Source: an uncultured Lachnospiraceae bacterium (GTDB taxonomy: Bacteria; Bacillota; Clostridia; Lachnospirales; Lachnospiraceae). From it: a stretch of 45,244 bases of DNA. Made by a program: the position numbers and the translations under genes. Of this stretch, positions 41,834 to 45,244 are shown piece by piece (within the stretch, counting starts at the first letter, position 1; each line of letters begins with the position of its first letter). The notes beneath the pieces were generated by a model, which saw only the letters and a list, made by a program, of their open reading frames with translations, was not told the origin of the DNA and did not search any database. Where the stretch lies: contig CAMJPD010000005.1 in the NCBI GenBank assembly GCA_946407765.1, forward strand, positions 1 to 45,244, written 5' to 3'.

Positions 41834-43558
41834 TTATGCTAATTCTTCTTCCTTGCCGTTCTCTACGTCGGTTGCGTAGGCGCAGACTATATAAGCAAAT
41901 GTGAAAAAGACTGGTGTTGTAATTGGTATTGCGATGTTAACTAATGCCTGGAACAAGTAAGAGATAACTGCATAGAGACATGCCATAACTCCAGGATTTT
42001 TAGTGCAACGCTTAAATCCTCTATATATAATAGAAGCAAATATTCCAAGGTATGATAATAATCCTACAATTCCTGTACAGAGTAAATATTGAATGTACTC
42101 ATTATGGGCACTATCGTAAACTTCGCCGTATCTTGTTACCATTTCTTCATAAGCACTACGTTCTGAAATTACAAGATAGGTTTCATTTCCAAATCCAAAA
42201 AGTTTCTTAAACCAGTCGAACTTATGGAAATTTTCCATCGCTATACGCCAGTTATGTCCACGGTGTGTTCCCCAGTTATCATTAATATAAAGTGTTCCTC
42301 TAAGCCCGAGCTTGTCCCATAGTGAAGCAAATATAACTTTATTGTTTACATCATATATTGCAAATCCAACAAAGGCAAAAAATGTGGCAACTATGATAAT
42401 CCAAGCCCAAACTAATTTTGTTGACATAAGATCATCAAGTGAGTTTTGGAATCTAACCCAAGCTGAATCATTGGCATTTTCTGGAGTCTTTTTTGCAAGC
42501 TTAAACATAAATCCATATACAGCAAGCATTATAACAGCAAATATAACAGTGCCGATGACTACATAATCAAAGGCAGATGCTGCAAGAGTTTTAAAGAAAG
42601 AACCTGCCCAGCTTTGAGGTATAGGCGACCTAACCCATATAGAAAATATAAGTGTATCAAGAACAAAAAAGAATGAAAGCATTGCCATCCTTACAAAGCC
42701 TCTCTTAGTTTTAAAACACCAAAATGGAAGTGTAAGGAAAGTTATCATAATAGATAAAGTCGCATTATCCGAAAGACCAGCCATGGAACCAAGCATAGAT
42801 ACGTGGAAGGCCAGCCCATAAAAAATTGTTTTTATAAGATTTTTTTCTGAAACAAAAAGTGCAGCCGCAAGAGCCATAATCATTCCTGTGTAATTAGTAT
42901 ATGTATTTAAGTTTCCTATACTTGATACGAACTGAACTTTTTGTATACCACCTACATTTGCAAGGAAGCCAAATGGATCCATATAAAAATAGTCCATTAT
43001 TCCCCATATGCAGGCAAATGATCCTGCAAGTAGAGCAAAATCAAGAACTGACTTTTTGAATTTATAAAATCTTGATATGAGAACATAAGAGACAAAATAA
43101 ATAAGCCAGCACTCTACTCCTTGAAGACGTCCACTTTCTCCTGTCCATGCTTCTCTCTGGTATCTAGTTCCAAAGTAAGAAATAATCATGGACATAATTA
43201 TTATCATAAAGAATATATCTGTTGATTTTATATTCCTTGCAATATTACTTGGGCTTAGAGCCGAGCCTATAGTTTTAAGTATTGGCTCACCTGTTTCACC
43301 CTTCTTAGCTGATAAATAAACTAACCCAAAAATTATAGTAAGGGCAAGATGAAGAAGAACTATGACCTTGAAACATACATATCTTGCTGCAAGTATGTCA
43401 AAATACATATCATGTGTGTAAAGAGGAAAAAATACTAATAGAGCAAAGACTGTAACGCTTGCAAGTCCTTGCAATATTCCTCTAACTGTTTCTGATAAGG
43501 TCTGCTTTCTTAAATTTTTTATATTGGTTTTAGATTTAATTTTAGTTTTGGCTGACAT
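41834..43558 (-). CDS. O-antigen ligase/polymerase-like membrane protein
   Basis: A 574-residue polytopic protein with about 12 membrane segments and a basic N-terminus (SAKTKIKSKTNIKNLRKQ). The large extracellular loop near 430-500 leads to DSAHNEYIQYLLCTGIVGLLSYLG, where the H-N-E-x-x-Q-x-L pattern marks the Wzy_C/WaaL ligase domain. It probably polymerises or transfers lipid-linked glycan outside the membrane. The start is set at 43558: TAATG places the ATG on the stop of the lipoprotein gene, with SD GGAAGA; a frame open to 43591 would overlap that gene by 34 bp. Confidence 0.85.
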   Translation of the reverse strand: MSAKTKIKSKTNIKNLRKQTLSETVRGILQGLASVTVFALLVFFPLYTHDMYFDILAARYVCFKVIVLLHLALTIIFGLVYLSAKKGETGEPILKTIGSALSPSNIARNIKSTDIFFMIIIMSMIISYFGTRYQREAWTGESGRLQGVECWLIYFVSYVLISRFYKFKKSVLDFALLAGSFACIWGIMDYFYMDPFGFLANVGGIQKVQFVSSIGNLNTYTNYTGMIMALAAALFVSEKNLIKTIFYGLAFHVSMLGSMAGLSDNATLSIMITFLTLPFWCFKTKRGFVRMAMLSFFFVLDTLIFSIWVRSPIPQSWAGSFFKTLAASAFDYVVIGTVIFAVIMLAVYGFMFKLAKKTPENANDSAWVRFQNSLDDLMSTKLVWAWIIIVATFFAFVGFAIYDVNNKVIFASLWDKLGLRGTLYINDNWGTHRGHNWRIAMENFHKFDWFKKLFGFGNETYLVISERSAYEEMVTRYGEVYDSAHNEYIQYLLCTGIVGLLSYLGIFASIIYRGFKRCTKNPGVMACLYAVISYLFQALVNIAIPITTPVFFTFAYIVCAYATDVENGKEEELA

Positions 43559-44151
43559 TAATCTTCTTCCTCTAAATAATCGTCGCCCCAATTAATTAAT
43601 CTAGGCTCATATGGTATAGGTTCACCTGCTTTTATCACTTTATGATACGATGGGGATTCCTTTCCTTCTTTATTATCAATAGGTTGTTGCCTTGCAACAT
43701 CTATTACTAAAGTATAATCGTTCCAAACCGTTCCAAAACTTTCTGTTGTTGCTGGTTCATACTTGTCCTGTTGAATACATGCTGCATCAGCAATATATTT
43801 CATAAGTAATGTAACAGTAGCTTCTATATCCGCATCACTTATTACAGGCCAAACTTCAAACTTAAGATGAATTTCCTTGGCCTCATTATCTCCATCTATG
43901 TCTAAAGTTTCATTTACAATATAAACTACAAGTGATGTAATATCTTTTATCTCTTCGTGCATCCTATCAATTACGTCATCATGTAATTGGACAAATTCAA
44001 AACCATCACTAGATTTAAAAACAAAACTATTTGGTGATAAATTTGCGTATCTTCCCGATCCAAATTTATTGGTTGAAGTACATGCTGATGTAGCAAGTAA
44101 AATACACAGCATAGCAAAAAATGATATTAATTTTTTAATACTAAATTTCAT
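43558..44151 (-). CDS. Lipoprotein of the polysaccharide gene set, unknown function
   Basis: A 197-residue exported protein. LISFFAMLCILLATSAC is a lipoprotein signal with lipobox TSAC (Cys about 24). The mature part mixes helix and strand with no domain I recognise. LVVYIVNETLDIDGDNEAKEIHLKFEV suggests a beta sheet (key residues VNETLDIDGDNEA), and the C-terminus is acidic (DDYLEEED). It lies 11 bp after the desulfoferrodoxin gene and overlaps the ligase-like gene by one base, so it is likely part of the glycan export or attachment machinery (inference from position only). Confidence 0.65.
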   Translation of the reverse strand: MKFSIKKLISFFAMLCILLATSACTSTNKFGSGRYANLSPNSFVFKSSDGFEFVQLHDDVIDRMHEEIKDITSLVVYIVNETLDIDGDNEAKEIHLKFEVWPVISDADIEATVTLLMKYIADAACIQQDKYEPATTESFGTVWNDYTLVIDVARQQPIDNKEGKESPSYHKVIKAGEPIPYEPRLINWGDDYLEEED

Positions 44152-44162
44152 AAATTTCCTAA

Positions 44163-44549
44163 TTATTTTATAGATTCAGTCTTCCAAAGTCCGTGGAGAT
44201 TGCAATAAGCATAAACTGCTTTTACATTAGCTCCTGCTGGAATTGGAATTGTTACTGTAGGTTTAGAATCTGGAGTCCAAGAATTTATTTTGATTCCCTT
44301 ATCTGTTTCAAGAGCAACCCACATAATATAATGTTCAGCCGTCATAGGATGTTCTACACTACCAACAGTTACCACTACATTGTTGCCGTCCTTTTTTGCA
44401 ACTGGGATGTGCTTTTCTGTAGCTGCTTCTACCTCGCCAGCCTTTAACTCTTTCATAGGAGAGCCACAACAAGTTGGCGTAACTCCCTTATCAACTACCA
44501 TATAGGCTATATTACCGCAGTGTTCACATATAAAAAACTTTGCACTCAT
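44163..44549 (-). CDS. dfx: Desulfoferrodoxin (superoxide reductase)
   Basis: A 128-residue two-iron superoxide reductase that reduces superoxide to peroxide in anaerobes. The N-terminal desulforedoxin-like site has Cys8, Cys11, Cys27 and Cys28. The C-terminal catalytic iron site uses His47 (in EKHIPV, with Glu45), the His residues of VEHPMTAEHYIMW, and Cys and His of YCNLHGLW. All ligands are present, so both centres should form. SD AAGGAG and a good promoter (44605-44577) precede it. It is the first gene of the run leading into the polysaccharide genes, an unusual position. Confidence 0.95.
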   Translation of the reverse strand: MSAKFFICEHCGNIAYMVVDKGVTPTCCGSPMKELKAGEVEAATEKHIPVAKKDGNNVVVTVGSVEHPMTAEHYIMWVALETDKGIKINSWTPDSKPTVTIPIPAGANVKAVYAYCNLHGLWKTESIK

Positions 44550-44576
44550 AATTCTTCTCCTTATACAATTTTTAAA

Positions 44577-44605
44577 AGTATATCATATCATAGATATATA
44601 GTCAA
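44577..44605 (-). promoter_or_regulatory. Promoter of dfx and probably of the polysaccharide genes
   Basis: The minus strand reads TTGACT (44605-44600), 17 bp, then TATACT (44582-44577), preceded by TGA (extended -10). No terminator is visible between dfx and the kinase gene ending at 37132, so this may drive all eight genes. Confidence 0.75.
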
Positions 44606-44633
44606 AAATAAAGTATGATTTAAGCCAAAATTA

Positions 44634-45244
44634 CTATTTTATAGTGATAGATCTAACAACTATACCAAGATAGTCAGTATCTTTGGCATTTTCATATACC
44701 TTAGTTGCTGGGACAGGATTTTCTATTCTTATCTCCACCTTCTGTACCCCTTCCTTATATGCTGACTTAGGTAGAATCGTTTTAGATGTTTTAGATAGAT
44801 CGCCTGCATACTCGTCATTATAATATACTTTACATTCTTGGTCATCACTTAATGTATCATAGTCAACACTTAGATTAAGATCGCTCGCCTCTTTCATATT
44901 AAAATAAAATTTCATACTTTCTGTTGTTAAGGCGACATCATTATTTTCTAGATACCAACCTGTAGATGTTTTATCTTTCAAATTTCCATTAATTGATGTA
45001 TGCATTCCATATCCAATTCCATTTGGAGGATCAATAATTTCGGTAGATAAATCAGTAAAACCTACACCTAATATAGATAATAAGTTTTTACCTTTCTCAT
45101 AAAAGCTGCCATTTCCTGTTGGAAATAAAATTATAATTTCAAGCTTATCTCCAAGAAGAGCTTGCTTAGGAATATTAGTATATAAGGCTTCATCTGTTAT
45201 TTCTAAATCATTTACTACAATTCCATTAAATGATATATATGCAT
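44634..45244 (-). CDS. Partial CDS, C-terminal part of a beta-rich probably extracytoplasmic protein
   Basis: The frame is open from the stop at 44634 to the window edge, giving about 203 residues of C-terminus. An internal ATG at 45005 is not the start: codons upstream remain open and look coding (YISFNGIVVNDLEI, LLGDKLEIIILFP). The visible part alternates strands and polar loops, with VDYDTLSDDQECKVYYND and VEIRIENPVPATK near the end (key parts CKVYYND and VEIRIENP). No family was recognised. It may be the periplasmic-side domain of a membrane protein linked to glycan synthesis, but that is a guess. It lies 84 bp before dfx. Confidence 0.6.
   Translation of the reverse strand, partial: AYISFNGIVVNDLEITDEALYTNIPKQALLGDKLEIIILFPTGNGSFYEKGKNLLSILGVGFTDLSTEIIDPPNGIGYGMHTSINGNLKDKTSTGWYLENNDVALTTESMKFYFNMKEASDLNLSVDYDTLSDDQECKVYYNDEYAGDLSKTSKTILPKSAYKEGVQKVEIRIENPVPATKVYENAKDTDYLGIVVRSITIK

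Noticed and set aside
1..45244. CRISPR arrays, tRNA or rRNA genes, insertion sequences, prophage genes
   Set aside because: No regularly spaced repeat-spacer pattern, no tRNA cloverleaf-like sequence, and no transposase, integrase or phage structural protein was found on reading both strands.

Overview
The window looks like an AT-rich chromosome segment of a Gram-positive anaerobe of the class Clostridia, most likely a Lachnospiraceae member (inference). Signs include a desulfoferrodoxin (superoxide reductase), cell-wall-binding repeats and InlB-like repeats in secreted proteins, DUF4349/DUF6273-type secreted proteins, strong AGGAGG-like ribosome binding sites and SigA-type promoters, many with an extended -10 (TGn). 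No rRNA, tRNA, CRISPR array, insertion sequence or prophage was seen. Apart from one surface-protein gene (3803-6280), every gene I accept lies on the minus strand, so transcription runs from high to low coordinates.

Layout from low to high coordinates. 1-2188: a small cassette with a Sel1-repeat protein, a J-domain-like coiled-coil protein, a HIRAN-domain protein and the start of a fourth gene cut by the window edge. 2332-2963: a higB-higA toxin-antitoxin pair with a textbook promoter/operator. 3106-3669: a uridine-kinase-like P-loop kinase. 3803-6280: a plus-strand secreted BspA-type protein with an acidic dipeptide tract and 26 consecutive glycines. 6335-10801: pyruvate kinase, a sodium:solute symporter and a MATE exporter. 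11002-15800: a 1514-residue secreted protein of InlB-like repeats, preceded by a leader that contains an unannotated 49-codon ORF and an intrinsic terminator. 15931-18658: a PstS-like lipoprotein and a secreted propeller-like protein. 18769-19512: a Sir2 deacylase.

19634-29696 is a tightly packed run: yebC, thrS, a secreted cell-wall-binding protein, trxB, a DUF6273 protein, ysxC, a DUF4349 protein, a lipid-anchored tyrosine phosphatase and an ABC exporter. 29776-34695 carries purA, a small membrane protein, purB and typA. 34851-36995 encodes a third acidic, glycine-rich surface protein, here with a C-terminal membrane anchor. 37132-44549 is a polysaccharide gene set (heptose-phosphate-type kinase, two GT2 glycosyltransferases, a polyprenyl-phosphate sugar transferase, an O-antigen ligase/polymerase-like protein and a lipoprotein) led by a desulfoferrodoxin gene with a good promoter. 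The right edge cuts another gene.

The items most worth following up are: the leader at 15547-15800, where the last three codons of a small ORF are exactly the 5' arm of a terminator; the higBA promoter, whose operator fills the 17-bp spacer and whose start codon would leave the mRNA leaderless (cobB has the same geometry); and a dispersed short element (AATAATGGGGAC plus hairpin) found just after stop codons, one copy of which sits in a 55-bp duplication at the 5' end of the sugar transferase gene.
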